Positions 33,734-46,012 of a stretch of 64,000 bases of DNA are shown here, piece after piece (the first letter of the stretch is position 1; the number at the start of each line of letters is the position of its first letter). This stretch comes from Ursus arctos (lineage: Eukaryota > Chordata > Mammalia > Carnivora > Ursidae). The translations under genes were made by a program, and so were the position numbers. The notes below the pieces were generated by a model, which made no database searches, was not told where the DNA came from, and worked only from the letters and a program-made list of their open reading frames with translations. The DNA lies in assembly GCF_023065955.2 (NCBI RefSeq), contig NW_026622997.1, forward strand, positions 20,316,001 through 20,380,000, written 5' to 3'.

Positions 33734-33928
33734 TTTTTTAAAGATTTTATTTATTTATTTGACAGAGATAGAGACAGCCAGCGAGAGAGGGAACACAAGC
33801 AGGGGGAGTGGGAGAGGAAGAAGCAGGCTCATAGCGGAGGAGCCTGATGTGGGGCTCGATCCCATTACGCCGGGATCACGCCCTGAGCCGAAGGCAGACG
33901 CTTAACCACTGTGCCACCCAGGCGCCCC
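33734..33928 (-). mobile_element. CAN-SINE (SINEC1_AMe type), antisense, little diverged
   Basis: AAGATTTTATTTATTTATTTGACAG, AGATAGAGACAGCCAGCGAGAG, CGATCCCATTACGCCGGGATCACGCC and CACCCAGGCGCCCC. Close to its relatives at 53872 and 60823, so recent. Flanks CTTTTTTCTTTT and CTTTTTTTCTTTTA form a pyrimidine-rich target duplication. Confidence 0.93.
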
Positions 33929-34398
33929 TCTTTTTTTCTTTTATACCTAAAACTCTTCATACTTCTGAAGCATTTTGTTTCTATTTGCATCTGAAATCTG
34001 TTTTATTTGGTGGCCAGCTGATACGCATTCCATTTCCATTTCCAGAATTACTGGTATTTTCAACAACCTTTCACAAGTGGGGACACTGAGGCACCAGAGG
34101 CAGTAAGGAGTTCTGCCGTGTGCTCTTCTCAGTTTTTGATGGAACTGAGATCAGTTGCGGAGCTTTTCTTTCCAACCATGCTTTCCACCCTGTTTCAGAA
34201 CGGGCTCCCTCTGAGCGCCCTCATACTTTAAGTGATGGGGTTATAAATGGTGAGCAGAGTAACTGGCTGGAGAGACAGGAGTGGTGGTTGTATTCAGCCT
34301 TAGTCACTGGGGAAGGGCTAGGCAAACATTGGGTTAACGTTCACAATAGATCCTTAATCTCCGGGGAAGGAGATGACCAGCCCCTTCAATGTCACCAA

Positions 34399-34401
<3 letters not shown>
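33929..34401. other. Unique intergenic sequence
   Basis: No gene or repeat recognised. Confidence 0.45.

Positions 34402-34430
<29 letters not shown>
34402..34430. repeat. Poly-C tract, 29 bases
   Basis: An uninterrupted run of C, not attached to a SINE head. Its opposite strand could form G-quadruplexes. The length may also be an assembly estimate. Confidence 0.9.
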
Positions 34431-35544
34431 GCTCACCCAACCAATCTCTGGTCTTCTGTTATCTCAGTAAATCTGTATCTTGAGGCTTCAGAGGGAGTGC
34501 TGGAAAAATCTGGATCCTAGTCTGGTTCAATTACTGTGAGAGTTGAAACTGACTCTTCACCTCTCAGTTTTCTACTTTATTTGTAAAATAAGTGTTTGTT
34601 TGGTCTTTCACACTTAAGTTCTTCTCCAGTCCTGTGTCCATTCTGTGAGTCTTGCGAGGGTGGGTTAACCCAAAGAATTATGAGAGATAATTCTAAGAAA
34701 TAGCAGTGTTCTTTTGGTCTTCCACTTTTCTTTGTCGTTTGCTAATTAGAGTAAATAATTATTTTATCAAGCGATTTTTTAAAAATAGAAGTGATTCATA
34801 CTACTCCTAATGACTGGTAGTTTTTTAATTAGCTTAGGGAGAAAAAAGGTATCCACTCACTTCATTCATGAAAAGTACTGAACAATGAGTACCTTTCAGT
34901 TACCACGATATCCTGCTGGTAATACAAAGCTGAGTAACACCCAGCCTCTATCGCCAGGTACACAGCGTACACGCTAGCTCTAATAAGACTAGCTCTAACG
35001 CAAAGTGTAAAATGAGTATGATGAATCAACATGAAAATTCAGGAGAGGGGGATATTGCTATCAGTAGGAAGATCTGGAAAGACTTCATGGAGAGGTTCAG
35101 CTCCTGGTACATAGGAAATATTCAGGAAATTTTTGCTATGAAATGAATGAGGTTGCATGTGAACTAGGCCATGAGGTGAAATTGGTCATCTTGAGATGAG
35201 AAAGTAGGGGATTGAGGCAGAGGGAATCATGCGGACAAAGGTGAGACATTTTGGACATGTACGGAAGACAGCTAATGTCTAGCCAGACCTGGCATTGCCA
35301 CAAGCCCTTTCTTGAGGCTCCTGCTTTTAGTTTGTTGGTGAGCTCTTGGACTCTGTGCACACGTGCAAGCGTGTGTGCGCATGTATGTGTGTGTGTGTGT
35401 CTCAGATCTGACATGCAGGTTGTCAGGCGAGCCTGGATTGTCAAGCAGGCCTTTTCTTGTCTGAGTCCCGCCGCCACACTAATCTCTAGATTTCTGTCCC
35501 ATTTCCTGGACCTGAACCCATAGTGAGTAATCAGCCTGCATCTC
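34431..35544. other. Unique intergenic sequence
   Basis: Contains a GT-rich run near 35375-35400. A 136-codon minus-strand open frame at 35136-35546 has no recognised domain and crosses that simple repeat. Confidence 0.45.
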
Positions 35545-37050
35545 AACCTCTCTCAGATATAAGCCCTGTCTCATTCTTAGTCTTTCAGCACTTTGAAGAC
35601 ATTGATCCACTGTCTTCTGGCCTCTCTGGTTTCTGAGATGTTCACAGTCCTTTGAACCATTGTTCTCCCCCATGTCATGTGTCATTTTTCCCTAGCAGCT
35701 TTCAAGATTTTCTTTTTCATCTTTGGTTTTCAGTAGTTTGGTTATGATATGTCAGGGGTGGTTTACTTTGAGTTAATCATGCTTGAGGTTTACTGAGCTT
35801 CTCTAATCTATAACTTTATGTCTTTCTCCAATTTTGAAAGTTTTCAGCTCTAATTTCTTTTTCATCTCTTTCTGGAATTCCCATGACATATATATTTGAC
35901 CTTTTGATATGGTTTTACAGCTCCGTGGGCTCTATTTTCATTTTATTTTTTCCCTCCCTGTTCTTTAGATTGGATAATTCTTATTGATCTATCTTCAAGC
36001 TCACAGACTCTTTCTTTCCAAGATGATAATCTCCGTTCTGCTGTTGAATTTACCTGATGAATCTTTCAATTTTGAGATCTTTTATTTTTCAATTGTATAG
36101 CTTCTGATTAATTCCTTTTTTATAGTTTCTATTTTTCTGCTGAGGACTTGTTTCTTTCTGTCCACTCTAAGTAGTTTTGCCTTCCTGTTATGGATCATAC
36201 TTATAACAGCTGCTTTAAAATCTCTGCGTGAGATGTCAACATCTGGGTCATCTCAGTGTTGACATATATTGCTTGTCTTTTCCCTTGAGAATCGGTCACA
36301 TTTTCTTAGCTCAATGTATTTTTGAGCAATTTTGGATTTTATCCTAGTCCTCATGAATATTGTTCTGTAGATTCGTATTATAATTCTCCGGAAAGTGTTA
36401 GGGTTTTGTTTGGTTGTTTGTTTGATTCATCAGACAATCGACTTAGTTAAGTTCCGGCTGAAAGTGTTTTGCCTTCTGTGGGTGGTGCTTCTCATCTCAG
36501 TTCATCTTTTAAAGCCTTTGTTATGCTACTTGGAGTGTGTTCCACGTGTGCACCCCTCACAGATTAATCAGAGGCGGGCTGTGCTTCGGGTATCCGTTCA
36601 GCCCTCAAAGCCTTGCTGTGTCATTTTGGGTCTGCCCGTGCACGCCCTTGTGTGGGGTCATCAACAGAACTGCGGGACCCCTTCAGTAACTCTCTCCTCT
36701 CCATACTCTGGCCCACAAGGCCCCCTTCTTTCAGCTCTCAATCCAGAAAATTGGAAATACTATCTCAGTTTTAGCTGCCTCCAGCGCTGACCCCGTCCTA
36801 GCTCTGTGCTTGGGGCTGCCCTCAGGGCAAAGCTATGAGAAAAGGGAAAAAAGAGAGAGAGAGAGATCTGACAAATTCATTCCCTTGCAGGTCACTTCTC
36901 CAAGCTTCAATTTCCATCTCTAATCTGTCTGCTTTGGCTTCATTTTTTTTTTTCTTTCGGTAGTGGCTTCTTATATTTTGTCCAGAGTTTTTAGATGCGG
37001 TCTGCGGGAGAGGTAAACCGTGGTGCCCTGCTATGCCAGAGATGGGGTCT
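35545..37050 (-). mobile_element. Old LINE-1 (L1M) 5' region, antisense
   Basis: The plus strand reads the reversed L1 ORF1/5'UTR region: TGATATGTCAGGGGTGG, GAATTCCCATGACATATATATTTG, ATTGATCTATCTTCAAGCTCACAGAC, TAACAGCTGCTTTAAAATCTCTG, TTTGGATTTTATCCTAG. The same signature series occurs at 42040-45170. The 131-codon frame at 36395-36790 lies inside it and is not a gene. Confidence 0.75.
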
Positions 37051-38119
37051 ATTCATGTGGAAAAGTACATCTTCAAGGAGCGTGGAGAGAACAAAGATGA
37101 GAGCAGGATGGGACAGGGTGGAGAGAAGGATGTTTTAGAAAGAGAGGGCTTGCTTGAAGGCCATGAGCAGAGACCCAGAGGAGAGGTAAAATTATCAGGA
37201 TAGCCTGCCTCTGTCAAAGATGAAACGATGCTAAAAGGACTCTGAAAGTTGGGGACGTGTGGGCAGATGGCGGGGCGGGGGGGGGGGGATTGGAACTGGG
37301 AGACGTGGCCTGTGAGGAAATGCATTTCCCAGGTTTCTTTTCATTTTCCTTTTCCACAGCTTTGACCTCCAAACAGACACAAGCACAGAGCTGGGAGGGA
37401 GGGTGGGGGATGCAGGCTGTTAAAACTGAGACAATATTCCCATCTTTCTGAACTGAAGAGCTGGGAGAAGGGATCCCGGGTCAAGGGGGCCAGGGTGCAG
37501 AGAGAAGTGAGCTGTGGAAGGGGATTCCGTAATTGTGTTGATGAACCCACACCAGTGCATGCATGGGTCGGACTGCAGAGTTCAGAGAGAGGAGATGGGT
37601 TCAGGACATACACGGTGGGTGTGGCTTGGTGGGGAGGAAGGATGCTTCCTTCTCTGAGATGGAGGAAGAAAGGCAAGGATGGGAGATGATCTCCAGAATT
37701 TGGGGGGTGAATAAAAAGGAATGAGTTGAGATGAGTTGACTGACATCTTACATCCTGCCAAGATCACCTGCCAGGAGCGAGGGGGTCTGGGCGAATCCAA
37801 ACCTCATGATGTCTCCAGGAGTTTGAATCCAGTTGGTTGCTGTGCTAACATTGTTTCATCCCTGACTGAGGCGGGTCGTCTTTCTCACGCCCTCTAAACC
37901 ACCACTGTTCCCATGGGAGCTAAACGCTGGGGCAGAACTCGTGGGGAGAGAGCAGATCCTAACTTAGGTAACATGTGCATCGCACAGTCTCTCCATTTCT
38001 AGAGTTGAAAATGGCCCTGGAAAAAAGAAATCATACAATTATAATATGTGGACCGCAGAAGAGAGAAGAAAAGTTAGCAATGTTCTGGGAATCATGCCCA
38101 GCTCTTTTATGATTCTGAG
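37051..38119. other. Unique intergenic sequence, GA/GG-rich
   Basis: Purine-rich DNA with a 12-base G run at 37277-37288. Overlapping 90 to 111-codon frames on both strands show no domain. Confidence 0.45.
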
Positions 38120-38325
38120 TAGTAAAGTTACAGCATGCCACATGTAAGCTTGGCAGCCGCTCGCTGAAGCAACGCTGCGCGAAGAGCTCTCACTCATCTA
38201 TTTTATTTTTCGCCAGACTCCACCATTATTAACGAAGAGCGACAGAGCCTCTAGGCGGGTTGAAGTTAATTCGGCTCTAATTGTCCGTTATCTCTCTTGT
38301 CATTGTTTTCAGGCACTTCGGATTC
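38120..38325. other. CpG-dense unique block, candidate regulatory element
   Basis: About 14 CpGs in 200 bp, starting with GCCGCTCGCTGAAGCAACGCTGCGCG and including TTAATTCGGCTCTAATTGTCC, which holds two TAATT homeodomain-type cores. No repeat similarity is visible, and the surroundings are CpG-poor. Too small for a CpG island promoter. Regulatory function is inference. Confidence 0.3.
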
Positions 38326-39144
38326 TTCCCTTCCACTGGCTGAAATCTGACTCCCAGCACCCTGGTTCTTGGGGAACCAAAATGCCAAGTCACTTGAGAT
38401 CAAGTTTCCTCTGCCTTTCTCTCCCGGGTACTAAACTCTGCCTCTCCCACTTGTGTGTGTGCGGGGGGGGGGGGGGGGGGGGGGGAGCGGGGAGGGAAGT
38501 CATTTAGAGATTCAACGTTGATTCAATTTCTATTAACCATAGTACGATATCAACACTTTCCTCCAGCCAAAGGTACAAATGACACATTTTTTCCATGTGT
38601 GGTTTGTGTATGGGCATGTGCTCTAAGACTGTTTTTATTAAAACAAAGCAAGACCTGCTTCCTGTGAGAATCGGTGTTTTGTTGTTAAATGATGGGGTTT
38701 TGTGTTTCTATGTTAGGAACCCCCTCCCCCCGCCCCCCCGGGGTAGGGTACTGACTGAGGATTCACCCGAGTGTGTCAGTTAAAGTAGTCTCAGATGAAG
38801 TTGAGGACAGAGGAGGGAGAAGAACACTTTAAAGGATTAAAAAAAAGGGGGGGGGGAACCCACAACATGAAATGGACCATCAACCACAAACCGCCACGTT
38901 GATTAGTTCAAAATTAATAATGTGCTGAGCGATGGTCTCCTCCTGACTTTGGTGGGGATTTAATATATGTTTCAATCACTCAGTAATCTTGATTTTTTAA
39001 AGTTAATTCCAATGTCAAACCAAATAGGACACTATTCTCATTAATGAGTTTCTTGTCTTGTAAGTCAGAACCCCACGGATGGGCTTATGAGTTCTAGAAA
39101 GAAGCTAAGCTGTAGGCACCTAGATATTTCAGGCTAAAAAAATT
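38326..39144. other. Unique intergenic sequence with G-rich tracts
   Basis: Contains a 23-base G run at 38463-38485, a C-rich stretch near 38721-38740 and a second G run near 38848-38857. No gene. Confidence 0.6.
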
Positions 39145-39262
39145 ATATTTTTACCCCCTCTGGTCCAATCTCTTTATTTTACAACCAGTAATTGAAACAG
39201 AAGAGAAGTTAAGCAACTTGCTAAAGGTCATGCAGCTGGTTACAGACATAGCCCAAATTCAG
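39145..39262 (-). mobile_element. MIR fragment, antisense
   Basis: CTTTATTTTACAACCAGTAATTG, AGAGAAGTTAAGCAACTTGC and AAAGGTCATGCAGCTGGTTAC are the antisense core of a mammalian-wide interspersed repeat. Confidence 0.75.
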
Positions 39263-40572
39263 ACACGTGTGTATTCACTCCCTATTGCTTTCCATTGTAC
39301 CGAGAAGATTCACACTTCTCGTGCTGACTTTGCTTAGTCTTTCAACTAAAGACTTGAAGGTAGTGGAGTGGGGGGCAGAAAGGAAGAGTTTCCAGAGAGA
39401 AAGTCCCTGAAAAGGACCCTAGAAGGGGATGGTTAAATATGTTCATACTAATTTATTACAAGATTTTCATTCACTCAGGAGTAAGCTGTGCCCCTCCCTG
39501 CTACAAGGATCCCAGGGATTCAGAGACTCCTAAAACCTTCCAGCATTTAGCAGTGATGCCAGTCCAGTACCTTCCTTGAGCTCAAAAGCCCAAATTGTTA
39601 TTGGTGTTTCCTGCCTGCGCATCCCCTCCCCCAACGAGCCAACACGTAATCCATCTGCTTACGATGGACACGCTGCGAACAGAGTTAAGATTTTGTAGGT
39701 GTCCCGAGATTTGGTTAGCATGAGCATTTCCCCTTGAAAACAATCTCCCAAGGAATGCTTTATGAAGAATGCTGGTGATTTCTGGGCAACTTGGAAAATG
39801 TGGGTTTTATTTACGTTTTCAGTGGGCACCCTCTCCAGTCTGATGAAGACAAAACCAGGTAAAAATAGTTTCTCAGGTTTATTTAGGAAGTCATGTTCCC
39901 CAGTGTTGTGAAATCAGAATGGGCAGTTAGACGTTTTCCAAGGCAGGGCTAGGGAAACCAGACTGTTGAGATGACCCTAGAAATTCAGTCTCGGGGCTCA
40001 GCAGCATGGAATTGAACTAGCCTGACCCCAAAAAGAGCTACCCAGCCAGGCCGCTCTGGTGAGGCAAATGTCCTGATTTGGACTGCAGAAAATATTTTCT
40101 GGGGTGCTCTGAGCACTGTTCCTCATCTCTACCAGACATAGGCCACCAGGCCAGTGATCTGGGGAAAGAAGGCAGCTCAGCTATGCTAACCAAGGCCCAA
40201 GACTCATTTATATTTGGCTGCCAGCCTAGAACACACCTCTTGTCTCTCCTGAGATGCCCTTCCTCCATCCAGGACACCGCAGTGGCTGGTCTTAAACTTC
40301 TTTTTTAACCAATGGCGCACATCAACTTGTGGAAAGAACAGGTTTAAAAGCAGGAATCCCAAGGCCCGGTCCCAGTGGGAATAAAACAATTGGCTATAGG
40401 GCCTTAGGAAGACTACTTTCAACTCTTTATGCCTAAGGGTTCATGCTTCCAAAATAACCTGTATGGTCATTTCCCAGTTTAAAGTTCTCTGTCCATTACC
40501 CTATCAAGGCTGCACATTGTAACCTGATAACTTCTCCCACGTGGCCCTGAACACCATTTCTATTGTCTCGTT
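39263..40572. other. Unique intergenic sequence
   Basis: No gene or clear repeat. Short frames near 40038-40308 overlap on both strands and have no domain. Confidence 0.45.
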
Positions 40573-40735
40573 ACAAAGGTGTAGTCCGCGGACCATAGTC
40601 AATGGAAGTTCGCAAGAAAGGCAGATCTCAGGGCCTGTCCCAGACCTACTGAGTCAGAATCCTCCTTTTAACAAGACCTCCACGTGATTGGTTTTAGAAG
40701 CTTTGGCCAGTCAGAAAATCAGCAGGGAAACTGAA
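40573..40735 (+). mobile_element. hAT-Charlie type MITE (MER5/MER20-like)
   Basis: GGTGTAGTCCGCGGACCATAG, GCAGATCTCAGGGCCTGTCCCAGACCTACTGAGTCAGAATC and TTTTAACAAGACCTCCACGTGATTGG follow the order of a common hAT-type non-autonomous transposon. Family number not certain. Confidence 0.65.
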
Positions 40736-42039
40736 GATTGTCATCAATCCTGTTGTTTTCGGGGGGTCTGGATCAAAATCTGATTTTGTTTTTTATGTAC
40801 GTATATATAAAAAATCAATCATGGTATGTGTATGTTCTATGGCTAAGGGTATATACATATAATCCATTTTTTGCACAAAGAAGCATCCTCTCAGTAAGGA
40901 GCTGGCTGAGATGAGCTCTGTGGTCAATTTCCTCCACTAGCTTATAACTAGCGTTGAGCACACCTTCTCGGCAGCTCTGTCCCCGGAACTGGTTACACGG
41001 TGATAAGCGAAACAGCCGCATCTCTGCCCTCCTGGAATTTAAGAGCCCAGTGAGAAATCCTCACAATAACTAAAAAATAGTAGACACCGTATCCTCTACA
41101 TCCCCATGTCTTCTAAAGGCTCTAAAACTAAAGCAATACTATGAATGTTCAATAAACTTCGCTCAAATAGTCATGGTAATAACAGAATGCCTGGAAATTA
41201 CCTGAATAATATTCTGCAATTGTTCAAGCTGTTTGGACAAAACCCATCAGGAAGCTGAGAAGAATGTGGTTTACGTTTTTAATGTATTCCGTTTCTTCTC
41301 GTATTATCAAACTTGGAACAGTTGTCCGGTTTGTTTGTAACTTATAACTTTCCAAATGCAATATAACCATGTTTCTCATTACACAGAAGTAATATTTGGT
41401 TAAATATTGCCTAAGCTGTGTCTCCATGACAGGGGAAAAAGAGATTTCAGCAGAAAATAAAGCAATATGCTTGGTTGGAACTTGTTCTACTTTTGTTTTT
41501 TTTCCATATTGGTTTCTACCTTTGTTTCAAAATGTTTGTGTTTGAGGGGAGATTTCCAGACCACAGCCTTTTGGTTGGATGACAGTGACTCAGGTCCCCA
41601 CCCTATCTTATCTTTAATACTTTCTTTGCAAATTAAACAATAGGAAGATGAAAAGATATTTTGGTTCCATGAGTACAGAATGATTTGAAAACAGCAGCCT
41701 AGAAAAAAATTCACTGGAAAATAAAAGCAGAGGAAAAATCACAGAGCTAGAAGGAACCTTAGATAAAATCTAATCATGTGGGAGGGAGGGTGGGGTGAGT
41801 GGGGGAAGCCCCCACCCCCTCATTTTGCCCACGAGGAAAGAGAGGTTGAGAAGGGAGAAATGACTTGTCTAAGGTCAATCGTATTTTAGGGAAACATACT
41901 GAAAAGCTTTTAGAGGGATGTCTCTGGTTTTGTAGAAAATGTTCTCTAGTGAAAGTACTAGATAGATTTTCATTTAAATAACTGAGGTGTATAAAACAAA
42001 CTGTGAGGTAGGTGATATTTGCCAGGAATATTTCAAACT
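40736..42039. other. Unique intergenic sequence
   Basis: AT-rich; no gene or confident repeat. Confidence 0.45.
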
Positions 42040-45000
42040 CCTTTCTTCTTCCATCGCTCATTTTAATGTTACTCTCTTACCTTTTCTCCAACTTCCCCTT
42101 GCTGATTTTTTTCTTTTTTGCCTCTATATTCTGCCAATCACTGATAGATACATTGAAGTCTCCAACTGTGACTATGGATGTTTCTATTTCTCCTTTCAAT
42201 TCTGCCAGTGTTTGCTTTATGTATTTTGAAATCTGTTGTAAGGTGCATACAGATTTAGGATTGTTACATCTTCTTGGTGAATTTATCTTTTTATCTTTAT
42301 GTAATGTCCCTTTTTATCCCTAACAATTTTCCTTTATATAAGGTCTATGTTGCCTGATAATTAATATAGCTACTGAAACTTCTTTTGATTAGGGCTTATG
42401 TGATTTATTTTTTCTCATCCTTTTACTTTTAACCTACATTTATCTTTACATTCGAAGTGAGTTTCTTCTAGACGGCATATAGATGGGCAATATACAACTG
42501 GTGTGCTTAGACTATTTACATTTAAGGTAACAATCACTGTGTTTGGACTTAGGTCTACATTTTACTATTTGTTTTCTATTTTATATCTCTGTTTTTACTC
42601 CCCATCCCTGCCTTCTTCGGGGTTATTTGAATATTTTTTTAGTATTCTCTTTTAATTTTTCTGTTGTGTATTTGGCTATAATTTTTTGGATAGTTTTGGT
42701 TTTGGTTTGTTTGTTTAGTAGTTTCTCTAGAGATTATAATAACTGTACTTAACTTTTTATAGTCTACTTAGGGTCAATATTTTACCACTTGAAGTGGAAT
42801 GCAGAAAACTTACCACTATATAGATTGCTTTGCCTTCTTCCATCAATGTTTAGGTGTCTTGTGTATTATATCTATATATTTCGAAAACCCAACCAGGCAC
42901 TGTTATAATTTTTGCTTTTGATCATCTTACATATTTTAAAGAACTAAAGAGTAGTCTACTATATTTACTTATATCTTTTTTCAGTGGCTCTTCATTCTTG
43001 ATATTACAACTTTCCATCTGATATCATTTCCCTTCCTTCTGAACTTCCTTTTAGAAAGTGTTTTGGTTTTGGTTTTGGTAGGTCCACTGCTTAAGAATTC
43101 TTAGTTTTCCTTCTGAGAATATCTTTAATTTCCTTTCATTCTTCAAAATTATTTTTGCTGAATACAGAATTCTGGATTCTTAGTCCTTTCTAAAGAAATG
43201 TCATGCCATTTTCTTCTGCTTTCATGATTTGTTATGAGAGATCTGCAATCGTTGAAACACTGTTCCCTATAAGAAATGTGCCATTTTTGCTTTGACTGCT
43301 TTAATACGTTTTCTTTGTCTTGAGTTTTTAGCAGTTTGATTATGATGTGTCTTGGCATGGATTTCTTGCAGGGTTCCCTCCCCCCTCCACACCCCATTTG
43401 GAGTCACCTGAGCTTCTTGAATCTGTAGGTTTATGTCTTTCACAAAATTCAGATTTTCAGCAATTTTCTTTTCAAATATTTTTTTCTGCACATTTTCTCC
43501 TCTCCACTTGGGCCTCCAATAACATGAGTATCAGATATTTTGATATTGTCACATAGGTCTGTAAGGCTCTGTTTATGTTTTTCTTAAATATTTTATTCAC
43601 TCAGTTATTAAGATTTGATCATTTGTATTGATGTATCTTCAGTTCGCTGACTCTATCCTTTGTCATTTCCATTCTGCTCTTGACCTCATCTACTCAATTT
43701 TTATTTTGGTTATTCTATTTTTTAGGTCTAAATTTTTTATTTAGTTCTTCATAGCTTTCTCTTTTTTTTTTAAAGATTTTATTTATTTGAGAAAGAGAGA
43801 GCATAAATGGGGGGAGGGCAGGGGGAAAAGAAGAAGCAGATTCCATGCTGAGCAGGGAGCCCAACTTGGGGCTCAATCCCAGGACCCTGGGATCATGATC
43901 TGAGCTAAAGGCAGAAGCTTAACCAACTGAGCCACCCAGGTGCCCTGTAGCTTTCATTTCTTTGATAAGAAATCTACATTCTATCTTTCCAGTCATTTCA
44001 AGATGGTTTACTCTTCTTGGAGCATATTTGTAATAGCTGCTTTAAAGTCTTTGTCAAAAAACTCCAACATCTCTATCACTTTGGAGTTGACATTTGTTGA
44101 TTGCTTTTTTCCATTCAAGTTGAAATTTAACTGATTCTTCTTTGGGTTTTATGCTGATTGACTTTGGATTTTATCCTGGGCATTTTAAATTATTTTATGA
44201 GACTCTGGATCTTATTTAAATCTATGGAGACTTTTGGAAATATTTGTTTTATTAGCCAAACAACCTAGTTGAATTCAGGCCACAAGTTCCAAACAGCCTT
44301 CTGTAGTTTTGATGTCTATCCCATTTTCAAAGCCTTGCATTACTATTTGGATCAGTCCTGCATTTGTACCATCCAGTGGTCATTCTGGGACCTGGGCATT
44401 AATTTATCCCATAGTTCAGCTCTCAAAGCCTGTGAGATGCTGGTTAGCATCAAATCTATACCTGTCCAGCTCATGGGACCAGAAGTCCATAAACACTTTC
44501 ATAGGGCCACTTTCTCAAGCTTCTCACTCTCTGCTCTCTCCACAATGCATTCCAGTTCCTTGAAGCTCCCCTTTTCAGTGATCTGGCAGAGAACTGGGGC
44601 TTTATTTGTCCACTCTGCCAAATACTTTTCATAATGTGCCCTTTTTTTAGGGCTAACAAATGGGTAGACGTACAAGAAAAATAAGTAGCAGAGTTCTCCT
44701 TGACCTCCTGGGACCACAGTTTCTCCCAACTGAGAGGAAGGGTCCCTCCCTCAGAGTTTTAAATACCTATTGGCCACTAATACCCGGGGGAGCAAGAGCA
44801 TGGATATAAAGGAAACAATTATAAAACCAGGGATTTCTCCCACTCTCCATGTATATTGGGAGACCTTTTCTTCTCCTGGAGATCTTTTTATCTGTGCCAA
44901 TGGTCACTTCTGAGTTTTAGGATGCCTTGAGTCCAAGTCCCCACCACCAAAAAAAAAAAGGGGGGGGTAAACTCATTAATGGTTTAGTGCGACTGAGAAT

Positions 45001-45170
45001 TTTGGTGTTCTTCTCCAATCCACCTGCTTCTTTTACTCACTACTTTTTACTTTTCAGAGCCTTCAAATAGTTGTTCCATGCAATCTGTTCAAGTTTTATA
45101 GCTGTATTTAGTGGGAGAAATGGGGTGGTATGTGCTTCTCTATCTTACTGGGAATCAGAACTCCAGAAGC
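42040..45170 (-). mobile_element. Old LINE-1 (L1M) 5' half, antisense
   Basis: Reversed order: ORF2 endonuclease region first (ATACATTGAAGTCTCCAACTGTGACTATGG, TTTATATAAGGTCTATGTTGCC, AGACGGCATATAGATGGG), then ORF1 (GATTATGATGTGTCTTGGCATGG, AATTTTCTTTTCAAATATTTTTTTCTGC), then 5'UTR (ATGCTGATTGACTTTGGATTTTATCCTGGG, ATAGCTGTATTTAGTGGGAGAAATGG). About 3.1 kb, lacking ORF2's later domains and the 3'UTR. A SINE at 43762-43945 splits it. Frames are destroyed. Confidence 0.78.
43762..43945 (-). mobile_element. CAN-SINE, antisense
   Basis: TTTAAAGATTTTATTTATTTGAGAAAGAGAGAGC, CCAGGACCCTGGGATCATGATCTGAG and GAGCCACCCAGGTGCCC. The flanks share TAGCTTTC (43752-43759 and 43948-43955). It is inserted in the antisense L1M. 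Confidence 0.93.
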
Positions 45171-45320
45171 TTTAAAAATATAAAATAAAACAGACAGCTA
45201 AGTCTCCATCCCAAGATTCTGATTCAATTTTTATGGGACGGGGATATGAGCAAAAGTTTTATTATTTTTTAAGATAGCCCTTGTGATTTAAATATACTCC
45301 AAAGTTGAGAACCTCTGTCA
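45150..45320 (-). mobile_element. Possible hAT-type MITE remnant
   Basis: TCTCCATCCCAAGATTCTGATTCAATTTTTATGG, CCCTTGTGATTTAAATATACTCC and AAGTTGAGAACCTCTG resemble the antisense side of the element at 40573-40735. Strongly diverged. Confidence 0.45.
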
Positions 45321-45469
45321 TAAACAAAGATATCCAAGGGCAAATTTTACCTTCAAATTCACAGCAATGTTTTATTATTATCTTTGCCAGACACTTTCCT
45401 GGATATTTTAAGGGTTATTTAACTTTATAGAATATGGTTAAGCGTTCATACTGAGTCGTACGTGGTCTT

Positions 45470-45665
45470 GAATTCCTACTAGGACACTCATTCGTTGTAT
45501 GATCGTCTTCAATTTGCTTAACCACTAAGCCTCAGTTTTGCATCTGGGAAATGGGGACAATAATGAAACCTGTGTTAAAGGGTTATTAGAAGGATTAAGT
45601 GAAATAAACAATGTAAAGCACCCAGCATATGCCTGGAATATAGCAAATATTCAATAAACATTAGC
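45470..45665 (+). mobile_element. MIR fragment, sense
   Basis: CTTCAATTTGCTTAACCACTAAGCCTCAGTTTTGCATCTGGGAAATGGGGACAATAATG followed by AAGCACCCAGCATATGCCTGG and CAATAAACATTAGCTATTA is the MIR core in order. Confidence 0.88.
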
Positions 45666-45861
45666 TATTAGTGACACTCACATTTTACAGGTGACAGATT
45701 TGAAACTCAGACAGTGACTTACCTCAAGTTTATTTCTAGTGCTTTTAAAGTTAAATCAACCAGACCCCAAAACATGTGACAGGGCCCTCTGTGGTGATTG
45801 ACATGGTTCACATATAGTTTTGCCTTTTTGAAGAAGAAGTTTGTCCAATTCATCTAAAACA

Positions 45862-46012
45862 CTCATGGGCATTAAGGAGGGCATGTGATGTAATGAGCAT
45901 TGGGTGTTACATGCAACTGATGAATCACTAAATTCTACCCCTGAAACTAATAATATGTTAATAATATAATAACATAATAATAAGTTACCTAAATTGAATT
46001 TAAATAAAAAGT
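45862..46012 (+). mobile_element. Carnivore LINE-1 3' terminus
   Basis: ACTCATGGGCATTAAGGAGGGCATGTG, GAGCATTGGGTGTTACATGCAACTGATGAATCAC and CTACCCCTGAAACTAATAATA form the last part of the carnivore L1 3'UTR, then an A/T-rich tail. It parallels 23405-23556 but belongs to an older variant. Confidence 0.85.

Noticed and set aside
33636..33905. Open frame beginning with HTHTHT repeats
   Set aside because: It is (CA)n followed by an antisense CAN-SINE.
36395..36790. 131-codon open frame
   Set aside because: It lies in the antisense strand of an old L1M 5' region.
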